From Artemia franciscana (Eukaryota; Arthropoda; Branchiopoda; Anostraca; Artemiidae), in contig NC_088871.1 in NCBI RefSeq assembly GCF_032884065.1, positions 12,686,393 to 12,750,392 on the forward strand: DNA of 64,000 nt, written 5' to 3'. The notes beneath the pieces were generated by a model. It searched no databases. It had not been told where the DNA came from and saw only the letters and a list, made by a program, of their open reading frames with translations. Of this stretch, positions 38,300 through 48,924 are shown piece by piece (position 1 is the first letter of the stretch; the number at the start of each line of letters is the position of its first letter). The translations under genes were made by a program, and so were the position numbers.

Positions 38300-40190
38300 A
38301 ACAGCTTCAAAGGGTGTGGTGTTCCTTTCAATCTTTAAATGTCTTTGCCAATCAAAAGATTGTTAATGTCGGAATATCCAAGAGAGGAGACTTTAACCAA
38401 ACCAAGAAGAGTTGGTTATCATCTTGTTTGTCTTTAAAACAAATAGTACACATACCCACCCACTCTTTGGGGGGCATATTGGACCTTATACTCACAAATT
38501 GTGATGATTTTTACTCCCCTCCCTTTTTTCTTGGTCCCGTTGGCATGTCAGACCACAACGCAATTTTTTGGAAAGCAAGAGAGTCTTTACCAAAGCCCAA
38601 ACTATCCCGTGTCACTGTTCGTCCTTGTACGGAGTCGGCCATCTGTGAATACGGTCGATGGATTGGCACATATGACTTCCCCGAAGTGTACAATACCGGG
38701 CTCTTGGAAACTAAGGTATTCGATTTCAATGCCACGTTATACAGTCAATACCTAAAGATCTTTACAACAAAATCATTTGTTGTTAGTGAATACGACAAAC
38801 TGTGGATATCTCCAGCTATTAAATCACTAATAAAAGAGAGGTCTCGCCTCTACTCCCGTGGTGATATAATCAACGGCAAGAAATTGCGAAATCAAATAGT
38901 CTCTTTGGTAAAGAAAGCCAAAGCTCGGTATGGTCGTGAAACCATGCACTCCCAATTACTTACTTCAGACCCCAAACGTGGCACAACGCTGTGAAAAAAG
39001 TGGCCGGCCAAGCTTTTGACAGCAGTGTAAAGATCAGCAATGATGGTGGGTCCTTAATCAGTGCAGAAGAAGTGAGTGAATTCTTTACCAAGATCTGTAA
39101 TACCTATCCAACTATTACGGCTCATGAAAAGTCCACCATACTTAAAAAATGTGAGCCTGAGAACAACATAATAGTCAGTGAGTTTGATGTTTACACGGAA
39201 TTACGGAAGATCAAACCGAATACATCTTCATACCCTGGTGAATTACCTGCCAAACTGCTACGTGAATATGCAGCCTTCATAGCATTACCACTGCCCAGCC
39301 TCATTAACGAGTGTTTTGCTTCTGGCTTTTTCCCGTCACAGTGGAAAAGGGCCTATATTAGAATTATTCCAAAAAAGCACGCCCCTAGTGCATGCGACGA
39401 TCTCCGCCCGATCTCACTTACACCTTGTTTGGCAAAAGTAACTGAGGCCTTTATACTCAAGTTTCTTCTGAAACAAATTCATGGGCATATTGATAAATTC
39501 CAGTACGGTGGACTCCCCAAGTGTAGTACTAAAATCTACCTAGTACGGATGTTTGACTGCGTCCTCCAATGGCTTGAAAAGGGTAGCTGTTTCGTCGACA
39601 TTTGCGCAGTGGATTTCCGAAAGGCCTTTGACCTAATCCGCCACCTGACTGCAGGCATGGATCTCCAGGAAATGGGGGCCAAACGACGCACCGTTGGCCT
39701 TGTACTTGACATCTTAACTGGCCAAAAACAAAAAGTCTTTGCACTCCACGAAAATGATTCGGATTCATCAGGGTCATATACTTCTCGTGGGGCCCCACAA
39801 GGCACGAAATTAATTGGAATAATTTTCCTGGCTGTAATAAACTCCCTGGTTAGTTATCACGACGACCGTTACAAGTTTGTAGATGATCTGTCCCTACTGT
39901 TCGCTTACCTGGTCGAAAAACTATCATAACAAAGCAGTTTTCAGACCAGTTATTTGATCAGCTAAAGACCGAATGCTCAAGTCATGATCTTACCATTAAC
40001 ATAGCCAAGTCGAAGATAATTCGTTTCAACCCTCTGAAGCGGAATATAGATATGCCTCTAGTCCCTTTCCCGATTGTGAACGAAATAAAAATCTTAGGAG
40101 CAACTTTCACTAGTGACTGTAGTTTCAGTGCCCGTATTAATTTAACCGTCCACAAGGCTTCCTCTTGCCTATTTTACTTTCCACTCTCAT
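38300..40190 (+). mobile_element. LINE type G (endonuclease and RT), copy in duplication unit 1
   Basis: The 5'-truncated LINE begins in the endonuclease: GDFN motif, HSLGGILDLILTN and MSDHNAIFW. It then has a linker and reverse transcriptase with LRPISLTPCLAKVTEAFI, FQYGGLPKCST, DFRKAFDLIRH, GAPQGTKL and the catalytic FVDDLS. One base is missing near 38970 (the frame passes from DPK to WHNAVKKVAG), and a second break after 39905 leads to EIKILGATFTSD. CR1/L2/Rex1-like by motif style. Both breaks are also in the copy at 44975, so it was dead before the duplication. Confidence 0.88.
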
Positions 40191-41269
40191 AATCTCAATT
40201 TACTTTAAAAAGTAAACATTTTTGTGCAATAAGAAGGGAGCTGTTGCCTCACAGAACCTCTATTCAGGCTTAGGCCAAATGAAAGGAGATAAAACATTAA
40301 TGTCAAAACCAATAGCGAGATAATCAATAACACAACCAAATTGACTATTTAAACAAGAAATGCCCCGACCCAAGAGAATATTCCTAACAGATAATCATAA
40401 AACTGGTCACGTTCATCTAGGCATTGCAAGCTGATTCTTTTACTGTGCTCAATTTTCAAGATAAGGTGAGGCTTCTAATTTTCTAAAAAATTTTGCCAGA
40501 TTTTTCCTCTTTTGCAGTTAGTCTTAAAATGGTGCTTTTAATTCACAAATATTTTTCGAATTTAGACTTTTTTTTATTCAAACAACAGGTCATAGGTATT
40601 CATATTTGCAATGCCTCGTCTGGTGATCAAAAACGCAACTATGAAGAGTCAGAAATATCCCATAGTCTTTTATTTTTCAGTTGAGTTAAACAAAAGTTTA
40701 ATTCAGCAAAAACCAGTTCACTTTTCATGCTCCCAGGGCCTTTTGCATTGGCCCGAGGATAACTCGGTGGTTATAATAAAAATGCGACATATGCCATTTT
40801 GGTCAAAAATGAGTTATGTATGTGTCATGGATAAACTCAGCCTGAGGAATCAATGCTGCAGTCAGAATTGTCCTGTTCGTACGGTTACGACGGTAAAGAG
40901 ACTTACGCCTCTAAGTGGCGAATGTCTCTTTTTTATCAGGTCTTGTTGCAATTCAGAATGAACGAAGAGAATTATCTTTTGGAGCTGTAACATGGGGATC
41001 TGGCATGTGTCTCCTTTTTATGTCAAGAAAAAAGGAGACATACGCCATACAATGGAATAATTTTGAATTCGCTCAGAATACTTGAACTTGATGTATAACA
41101 CTGAAAAGAGAATAACAAGTTGGTTTAGAAAATATTTCCTTTATCTCCATTAGCTGCATGCTTCAGAGCAACTACAACCGACTATTTTTATTCCTTTTTT
41201 TTTACCCAAGTGAAAATTACAAAAATTGCATGTGTCGCACTTTTAATTATCACAGAAACTGGTGCCTCT

Positions 41270-41900
41270 GGCACTAGGATTTCAGGCTCTAAGACAATCG
41301 TTCAGGTTCCTATTATTTTAACAAGACGACATTTTCATTGTAAATGTTGAGTTAGCCTATGACATAAGAGTCCTGTCAGGTTCTATCAGGAATAGAATTC
41401 CGATCGGAAGTTACATTTTACTTCATTCTACGGAAGTGATGTGGTCACAAAGGGGAATCTTCTACCAGCAATATTGTGCATTAATACATTTCCTTGTCCC
41501 TCAGAATACATGAATTAGTTTGTTGACGATTTCTCCAGTTTTCTGAATTTTCCTTTTTTTTGAAGATGAAATTTCCATGCTAATTGTTTAGTTCTAACAA
41601 GAATAGAATTTGACCCGGGAGCAACGATTTTTTTCCCTGCCAGCAACGATTTAATTATAAGTAAATTCATTTCTTACCTCCCTAATTTTTTAAAGACGGT
41701 ATATTTCTGATAGTTCTTTAGGCAGTTAGACCATCAAAAATAGAGTCTAAAGCTAGTTTCAAACAGAAATCAAATTTCGCCTTGGGAAAGTATCGTCGCG
41801 TAGACGAATATTCGGTTCGCTTACATTCCGAATCACGCTTGAAAAATTCATTGCTCCTGCCAGCAATATTTCTAAGTTACTACAAAACAGCGGCTATAAA
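41270..41900 (+). repeat. Degenerate repeat modules (F3), duplication unit 1
   Basis: Two to three diverged modules of about 240-260 bp, each with an AATAGAATTCCGATCGG-like start and a CTACCAGCAATATTGTG / CCTGCCAGCAACGATT-like end. One module is largely deleted here (about 79 bp missing at 41620) compared with unit 2. Confidence 0.55.
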
Positions 41901-42020
41901 ACTCTTCTTAAATAGCTGTTGTAGGAGAAGGGGAATTGAAGTTCAAGTCCCTCTTTAGTAACGGTAAATACTGGATCAAAAGCCGAAGTCAAAGAGCAAA
42001 AACTTTAGTAAATAAACTAA

Positions 42021-42093
42021 GTTCTCGTAGTGTAGTGGTTATCACGTGTGCTTCACACGCACAAAGTCCCCGGTTCGAACCCGGGCGAGAACA
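42021..42093 (+). tRNA. tRNA-Val (anticodon CAC), copy 1
   Basis: A perfect 7-bp acceptor stem (GTTCTCG/CGAGAAC) with discriminator A, D-arm AGTGGTTATC, anticodon stem TGTGC/GCACA around the loop TTCACAC (anticodon CAC), and T-arm CCCCGGTTCGAACCCGGG. Box A and box B are intact, there is no intron, and a TTTTT Pol III terminator follows directly. It closely resembles animal tRNA-Val(CAC). It lies near the end of unit 1 of the 6.7-kb duplication, about 75 bp before a foldback repeat. Confidence 0.95.
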
Positions 42094-42169
42094 TTTTTAG
42101 TTACCATGGTGGCTAAGACTCTCTAGTATGGGGTAGCGCAGCAGACTTGACCTTGGATTGGTAATTAGA

Positions 42170-43670
42170 TAAAAAAACAAGTTTTTAACTGAAAGTAAGG
42201 AGCGACATTAAAACTTAAAACGAACAGAAATTATTCCGTGTATGAAAGGGGTTGTCCCCTCCTCAACGCCCCACTCTTTACGCTAAAGTTTGACTCTTTG
42301 TCACAACTCTACTTTTTAAAACAATGAAAAAAAGCGTAAAGAGCGAGGCGTTGAGGAGGGGACGGCCCCTTTCATATACGGAATAATTTCGGTTCGTTTT
42401 AAATGCCGCTCCTTACTTGCAGTTAAAAAAAAAGCTTGTAGTTTTATTTAATTTCTGAACGTTTTTGAATTAATGCATGTTTTGATTTTGGCTCACCGCA
42501 TATGAATAAATAAAACAAAATTTGCATGTTATTTTTTTTTGCTAAATGGCTTTCTCATAGTTCTGATAAAAAAAGGGGGTCTAGAGGAGGGCTAGTTGCC
42601 CTCCAATTTTTGGTTACTTAAAAATGCAACTAGATTTTTTTATTTTTTCTTTTTTTAAGAACGTTTTTGTTAGTAATAAAGAAACGTACCTTACGAACTA
42701 ACTTACGTAACAAATTTTTATATTTGTGTATTTTTATTCCGTATATGAGGGGGTTCGCCCCCTCGTCAATACCTCGGTCTTTACACTAGAGCTTGAATTT
42801 TGTCACAAATCTTTAAGAACGACCCCTGAATCACAAAGGCCGTGGAATAAATATTTAAAATTACTAAAAATACTTTAGCGTAAATAGCAAGGTATTGTGG
42901 AGGAGACGAACCCTCTTATATACGTAATATCTTATGTTCGTTTTAAGTTTCAATGCTGCTCATTACTTCCAGTTGAAAAAAATTATTTAATTTATCATTG
43001 TTTTTTTTTAAATAATGCTAGAAAATCCTGCGCCCCCTTCATGGAAATTCTCCTCCCTCATGAAAAATTCCTCCATGGAAAGATCCTCCTACATAACCCC
43101 CGCTCCTCACCTAACGCAAAAAAGTCTCCCTGAAAACGTCTATACACTTCACAATAACCATTACTATCTGTAAACAATGGTCGAAGTTTGTAACTAGCAA
43201 TCCCTCCCCCAGTGACTGTTGGGGATTGAGTGTTCCCAAAGACATATCTATTAGGTTTACGACTAAGTTAAACAGAATGGCTATCTCAAAATTTTGATCG
43301 TGACTTGGGGCCTAGGTGCCCTCCAATTTTTTGACCACTTAAAAAGAACACTATAACTTTTAATTTCCGTTAGAATGAGCCTCCTCTCAAGACATTCCAG
43401 GACCACTGGGGTCGATACGATCATCCCGGAAAAACAAAAAAACAAATAAACACGCATCCTTGATCTGTCTTCTGGCAAAAAATACAAATTCCACATTTTT
43501 GTAGACAGGAGCTTAAAACTTCTACAGTGGGGATCTCTGATACGCTGAATCTGATGGTGTGATTTTCGTTAAGTGTGATTGTTTTAGAGGGTGTTTCCGC
43601 CTCCTTTCTAAAATAAGGCAAATTCTCTCAGGCTCGTAACTTCTGATGGGTAAGACTAAACTTGATGAAA
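42170..43670 (+). repeat. F1 foldback element (copy e), cut by the duplication junction
   Basis: Hairpin 1 at 42188-42420, hairpin 2 at about 42740-42940, ending abruptly at GATGAAA where duplication unit 1 stops. It starts about 77 bp after the tRNA-Val gene, inside a GGGTAGCGCAGCAGACTTG segment that looks like a tRNA/SINE box A. Confidence 0.92.
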
Positions 43671-44974
43671 AGGGTAGATATACCCTCAGAAAAGGGTAGA
43701 CATAGTAGCTAAGCAATACCTACCCAGATAGACACATATTTTAGACCTTTTCTGGTTTTTTCTACAATTAGCCATGACTTGATGCCCACAACTATTCCAT
43801 TTTGATTCAAAGGACTCACTTTAATTCCCTAGAACTCATCACTGTAAGTTTCGTTTACTGAAATCAACTACATTTCAAGATAGCAAGAAGTCCCTAACAA
43901 GAATTTTACCAAAGATACTTAGTTTACTTACTATATAAAACAAATCACATAAAATGATTCAGTCCAGTCGCTATATAGGTCAACCAGTTCTCCATTCGAA
44001 AAATGGAGCAGCAATGTGCTGTTTCTTCCAAAAATTATGATTTTCAAACATTTGAGGGCACCTCAACCGCAAGGTCCAAGCGTGATGCACTACGGAGGCA
44101 ACTAAGCAAGGTCCACTACGGAGGCAACGTCCTTGTGCAATTGCGTCGGTATTTTTTTTTTATCTCGAGGTAGGGTTTTCTTAAGTTTTTTTCTTGAGGT
44201 AGGTTGACAAACCAAGCTGTAGAAAAGAAGGCAGATTACAAACCATAGTTTTGTTTTCTGCTTGGCAAACAGTCAGCCAAAACACTAACAAACATTTAAA
44301 GCATCAACAGCTCAAAATATTCATACAAAGATTAACCTTTTTCTTCATCACAAATGCAGAGAATTTTTAAGCAATGATTTAACTTTGTGATCGTATTACA
44401 TAAAGTATATAAATATGAAAGCCTAGTTGTTTTTTTTTACAGGGGAAAGCTATCGGTGAATATTCCTGACAGTAATCTTCATTATACATACTTGTTTTGA
44501 TTTATTTTACAGCGTTCGATAAGATGTCCATATTTAATGTTAGTAGATGGCTGCTACACAGAGTAACAAATATCTTGCTCTAGGGAAACTTCTGTCAAAG
44601 GCCTACTTGAAAAATCAGCCCTGCCTTCCATGAAAAGTAACTTGCGATGTTCATGGTTGTCAAAAAAAATAACCAGAAGCATGCGATTAAAACTGTACGG
44701 AAAAGCCTATAGCTGTCAATTCTTCAGAACGTTAAGCCCCTTCATACCAAAATATCTTCTTCGATCCCGCTTTACATACTAAAGACAGTCGGAATAAGAC
44801 CTCATGGCTTGAATTAATTAAGTTGAAACTTTCACAACCATAAATTTCTTTTGAAAAAAAATAGGGACAAAATAGATCTCTATATGCAGTTTTTTTTATA
44901 GGAACAGATGCCAAATTAAGAAAAAGAAAAGTGTGTAAAAATTAGCAAAAAGCAAGTTAAAACGTATGACAGCA

Positions 44975-46865
44975 AACAGCTTCAAAGGGTGTGGTGTTCC
45001 TTTCAATCTTTAAATGTCTTTGCCAATCAAAAGATTGTTAATGTCGGAATATCCAAGAGAGGAGACTTTAACCAAACCAAGAAGAGTTGGTTATCATCTT
45101 GTTTGTCTTTAAAACAAATAGTACACATACCCACCCACTCTTTGGGGGGCATATTGGACCTTATACTCACAAATTGTGATGATTTTTACTCCCCTCCCTT
45201 TTTTCTTGGTCCCGTTGGCATGTCAGACCACAACGCAATTTTTTGGAAAGCAAGAGAGTCTTTACCAAAGCCCAAACTATCCCGTGTCACTGTTCGTCCT
45301 TGTACGGAGTCGGCCATCTGTGAATACGGTCGATGGATTGGCACATATGACTTCCCCGAAGTGTACAATACCGGGCTCTTGGAAACTAAGGTATCCGATT
45401 TCAATGCCACGTTATACAGTCAATACCTAAAGATCTTTACAACAAAATCATTTGTTGTTAGTGAATATGACAAACTGTGGATATCTCCAGCTATTAAATC
45501 ACTAATAAAAGAGAGGTCTCGCCTCTACTCCCGTGGTGATATAATCAACGGCAAGAAATTGCGAAATCAAATAGTCTCTTTGGTAAAGAAAGCCAAAGCT
45601 CGGTATGGTCGTGAAACCATGCACTCCCAATTACTTACTTCAGACCCCAAACGTGGCACAACGCTGTGAAAAAAGTGGCCGGCCAAGCTTTTGACAGCAG
45701 TGTAAAGATCAGCAATGATGGTGGGTCCTTAATCAGTGCAGAAGAAGTGAGTGAATTCTTTACCAAGATCTGTAATACCTATCCAACTATTACGGCTCAT
45801 GAAAAGTCCACCATACTTAAAAAATGTGAGCCTGAGAACAACATAATAGTCAGTGAGTTTGATGTTTACACGGAATTACGGAAGATCAAACCGAATACAT
45901 CTTCATACCCTGGTGAATTACCTGCCAAACTGCTACGTGAATATGCAGCCTTCATAGCATTACCACTGCCCAGCCTCATTAACGAGTGTTTTGCTTCTGG
46001 CTTTTTCCCGTCACAGTGGAAAAGGGCCTATATTAGAATTATTCCAAAAAAGCACGCCCCTAGTGCATGCGACGATCTCCGCCCGATCTCACTTACACCT
46101 TGTTTGGCAAAAGTAACTGAGGCCTTTATACTCAAGTTTCTTCTGAAACAAATTCATGGGCATATTGATAAATTCCAGTACGGTGGACTCCCCAAGTGTA
46201 GTACTAAAATCTACCTAGTACGGATGTTTGACTGCGTCCTCCAATGGCTTGAAAAGGGTAGCTGTTTCGTCGACATTTGCGCGGTGGATTTCCGAAAGGC
46301 CTTTGACCTAATCCGCCACCGGACTGCAGGCATGAATCTCCAGGAAATGGGGGCCAAACGACGCACCCTTGGCCTTGTACTTGACTTCTTAACTGGCCAA
46401 AAACAAAAAGTCTTTGCACTCCACGAAAACGATTCGGATTCATCATGGTCAGATACTTCTTGTGGGGCCCCACAAGGCACAAAATTATCTGGAATAATTT
46501 TCCTGGCTGTAATTAATTCCCTGCTTAACCATCACGACGATCGTTACAAGTTTGTAGATGATCTGTCCATAGTGCTCGCTTACCTGGTCGAAAAACTATC
46601 ATAACAAAGCAGTTTTCAGACCAGTTATTTGATCAGCTAAAGACCGAATGCTCAAGTCATGATCTTACCATTAACGTAGCCAAGTCGAAGATAATTCGTT
46701 TCAACCCTCTGAAGCGGAATATAGTTATGCCTCTAGTCCCTTTCCCGATTGTGAACGAAATAAAAATCTTAGGAGCAACTTTCACTAGTGACTGTAGTTT
46801 CAGTGCCCGTATTAATTTAACCGTCCACAAGGCTTCCTCTTGCCTATTTTACTTTCCACTCTCAT
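44975..46865 (+). mobile_element. LINE type G, copy in duplication unit 2
   Basis: Duplicate of the element at 38300. The first 1.3 kb differs by about two bases, but about two dozen differences fall in the last 300 bp of the RT (46282-46578). Here the text is SCGAPQGTKLSG and FVDDLSIVLAY, against SRGAPQGTKLIG and FVDDLSLLFAY in unit 1. Same frame breaks as unit 1. Confidence 0.88.
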
Positions 46866-48019
46866 AATCTCAATTTACTTTAAAAAGTAAACATTTTTGT
46901 GCAATAAGAAGGGAGCTGTTGCCTCACAGAACCTCTATTCAGGCTTAGGCCAAATGAAAGGAGATAAAACATTAATGTCAAAACCAATAGCGAGATAATC
47001 AATAACACAACCAAATTGACTATTTAAACAAGAAATGCCCCGACCCAAGAGAATATTCCTAACAGATAATCATAAAACTGGTCACGTTCATCTAGGCATT
47101 GCAAGCTGATTCTTTTACTGTGCTCAATTTTCAAGATAAGGTGAGGCTTCTAATTTTCTAAAAAATTTTGCCAGATTTTTCCTCTTTTGCAGTTAGTCTT
47201 AAAATGGTGCTTTTAATTCACAAATATTTTTCGAATTTAGACTTTTTTTTATTCAAACAACAGGTCATAGGTATTCATATTTGCAATGCCTCGTCTGGTG
47301 ATCAAAAACGCAACTATGAAGAGTCAGAAATATCCCATAGTCTTTTATTTTTCAGTTGAGTTAAACAAAAGTTTAATTCAGCAAAAACCAGTTCACTTTT
47401 CATGCTCCCAGGGCCTTTTGCATTGGCCCGAGGATAACTCGGTGGTTATAATAAAAATGCGACATATGCCATTTTGGTCAAAAATGAGTTATGTATGTGT
47501 CATGGGTAAACTCAGCCCGAGGAATCAATGCTGCAGTCAGAATTGTCCTGTTTGTACGGTTACGATGGTAAAGAGACTTACGCCTCTAATTGGCGTATGT
47601 CTCTTTTTTATCAGGTCTTGTTGCAATTCAGAATGACAGAAGAGAATTATCTTTTGGAGCTGTAACAATGGGATCTGGCATGTGTCTCCTTTTTATGTCA
47701 AGAAAAAAGGAGACATACGCCATACAATGGAATAATTTTGAATTCGCTCAGAATACTTGAACTTGATGTATAACACTGAAAAGAGAATAACAAGTTGGTT
47801 TAGAAAATATTTCCTTTATCTCCATTAGCTTCATGCTTCAGAGCAACTACAACCGACTATTTTTATTCCTTTTTTTTTACCCAAGTGAAAATTACAAAAA
47901 TTGCATGTGTTGCACTTTTAATTATCACAGAAACTGGTGCCTCTGGCACTAGGATTTCAGGCTCTAAGACAATCGTTCAGGTTCCTATTATTTTAACAAG
48001 ACGACATTTTCATTGTAAA

Positions 48020-48655
48020 TGTTGAGTTAGCCTATGGCATAAGAGTCCTGTCAGGTTCTATCAGGAATAGAATTCCGATCGGAAGTTACATTTTACTTCA
48101 TTCTACGGAAGTGATGTGGTCACAAAGGGGAATCTTCTACCAGCAATATTGTGCATTAATACATTTCCTTGTCCCTCAGAATACATGAATTAGTTTGTTG
48201 ACGATTTCTCCAGTTTTCTGAATTTTCCTTTTTTTTGAAGATGAAATTTCCATGCTAATTGTTTAGTTCTAACAAGAATAGAATTCGACCCGGGAGCCTG
48301 ATTTTACGTCATCCTATGTGGAAGATGTCATTATGCAGGCGGATACCCGTTTCGCTTCAATTTCCGAATCCATTTGAAAAGTCTGTTTTCCCTGCCAGCA
48401 ACGATTTAATTATAAGTAAATTCATTTCTTACCTCCCTAATTTTTTAAAGACGGTATATTTCTGATAGTTCTTTAGGCAGTTAGACCATCAAAAATAGAG
48501 TCTAAAGCTAGTTTCAAACAGAAATCAAATTTCGCCTTGGGAAAGTATCGTCGCGTAGACGAATATTCGGTTCGCTTACATTCCGAATCACGCTTGAAAA
48601 ATTCATTGCTCCTGCCAGCAATATTTCTAAGTTACTACAAAACAGCGGCTATAAA
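48020..48655 (+). repeat. Degenerate repeat modules (F3), duplication unit 2
   Basis: As 41270-41900 but with the full central module (48296-48390), which reads TTTTACGTCATCCTATGTGG followed by GATACCCGTTTCGCTTC. This resembles the CATGTCACCCTATAGACAAA...AATTGTTTCGTTTC modules at 56350 and 59735-60235. Confidence 0.55.
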
Positions 48656-48775
48656 ACTCTTCTTAAATAGCTGTTGTAGGAGAAGGGGAATTGAAGTTCA
48701 AGTCCCTCTTTAGTAACGGTAAATACTGGATCAAAAGCCGAAGTCAAAGAGCAAAAACTTTAGTAAATAAACTAA

Positions 48776-48848
48776 GTTCTCGTAGTGTAGTGGTTATCAC
48801 GTGTGCTTCACACGCACAAAGTCCCCGGTTCGAACCCGGGCGAGAACA
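48776..48848 (+). tRNA. tRNA-Val (anticodon CAC), copy 2
   Basis: Base-for-base copy of the tRNA at 42021, including the TTTTT terminator, carried in unit 2 of the duplication. Both copies look functional, so the duplication doubled the local dose of this tRNA. Confidence 0.95.
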
Positions 48849-48924
48849 TTTTTAGTTACCATGGTGGCTAAGACTCTCTAGTATGGGGTAGCGCAGCAGA
48901 TTTGACCTTGGATTGGTAATTAGA

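Larger units (their letters stand above)
37011..43670 (+). repeat. 6.7-kb tandem segmental duplication, unit 1
   Basis: Direct repeat of the block starting at 43687 (offset 6676). It contains, in order, the right half of an F2 inverted-repeat element, a LINE fragment (38300-40190), degenerate repeat modules, a tRNA-Val gene and an F1 foldback element cut off at the junction. Much of it differs from unit 2 by only scattered substitutions, but a patch at about 39607-39900 and another near 40850-40970 are clearly more diverged. Unit 1 lacks about 79 bp present in unit 2 near 41620. A 16-bp filler (43671-43686) separates the units. Confidence 0.97.

Noticed and set aside
38511-38735. 74-codon antisense and 84-codon alternative frames in the endonuclease/linker region
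   Set aside because: Shadows of the 226-codon LINE frame; the same is true of the copies at 45176-45430.
39529-39805. Two 89-codon minus-strand frames inside LINE G (repeated at 46204-46482)
   Set aside because: Antisense shadows of the reverse transcriptase; the sense frame carries all RT motifs.
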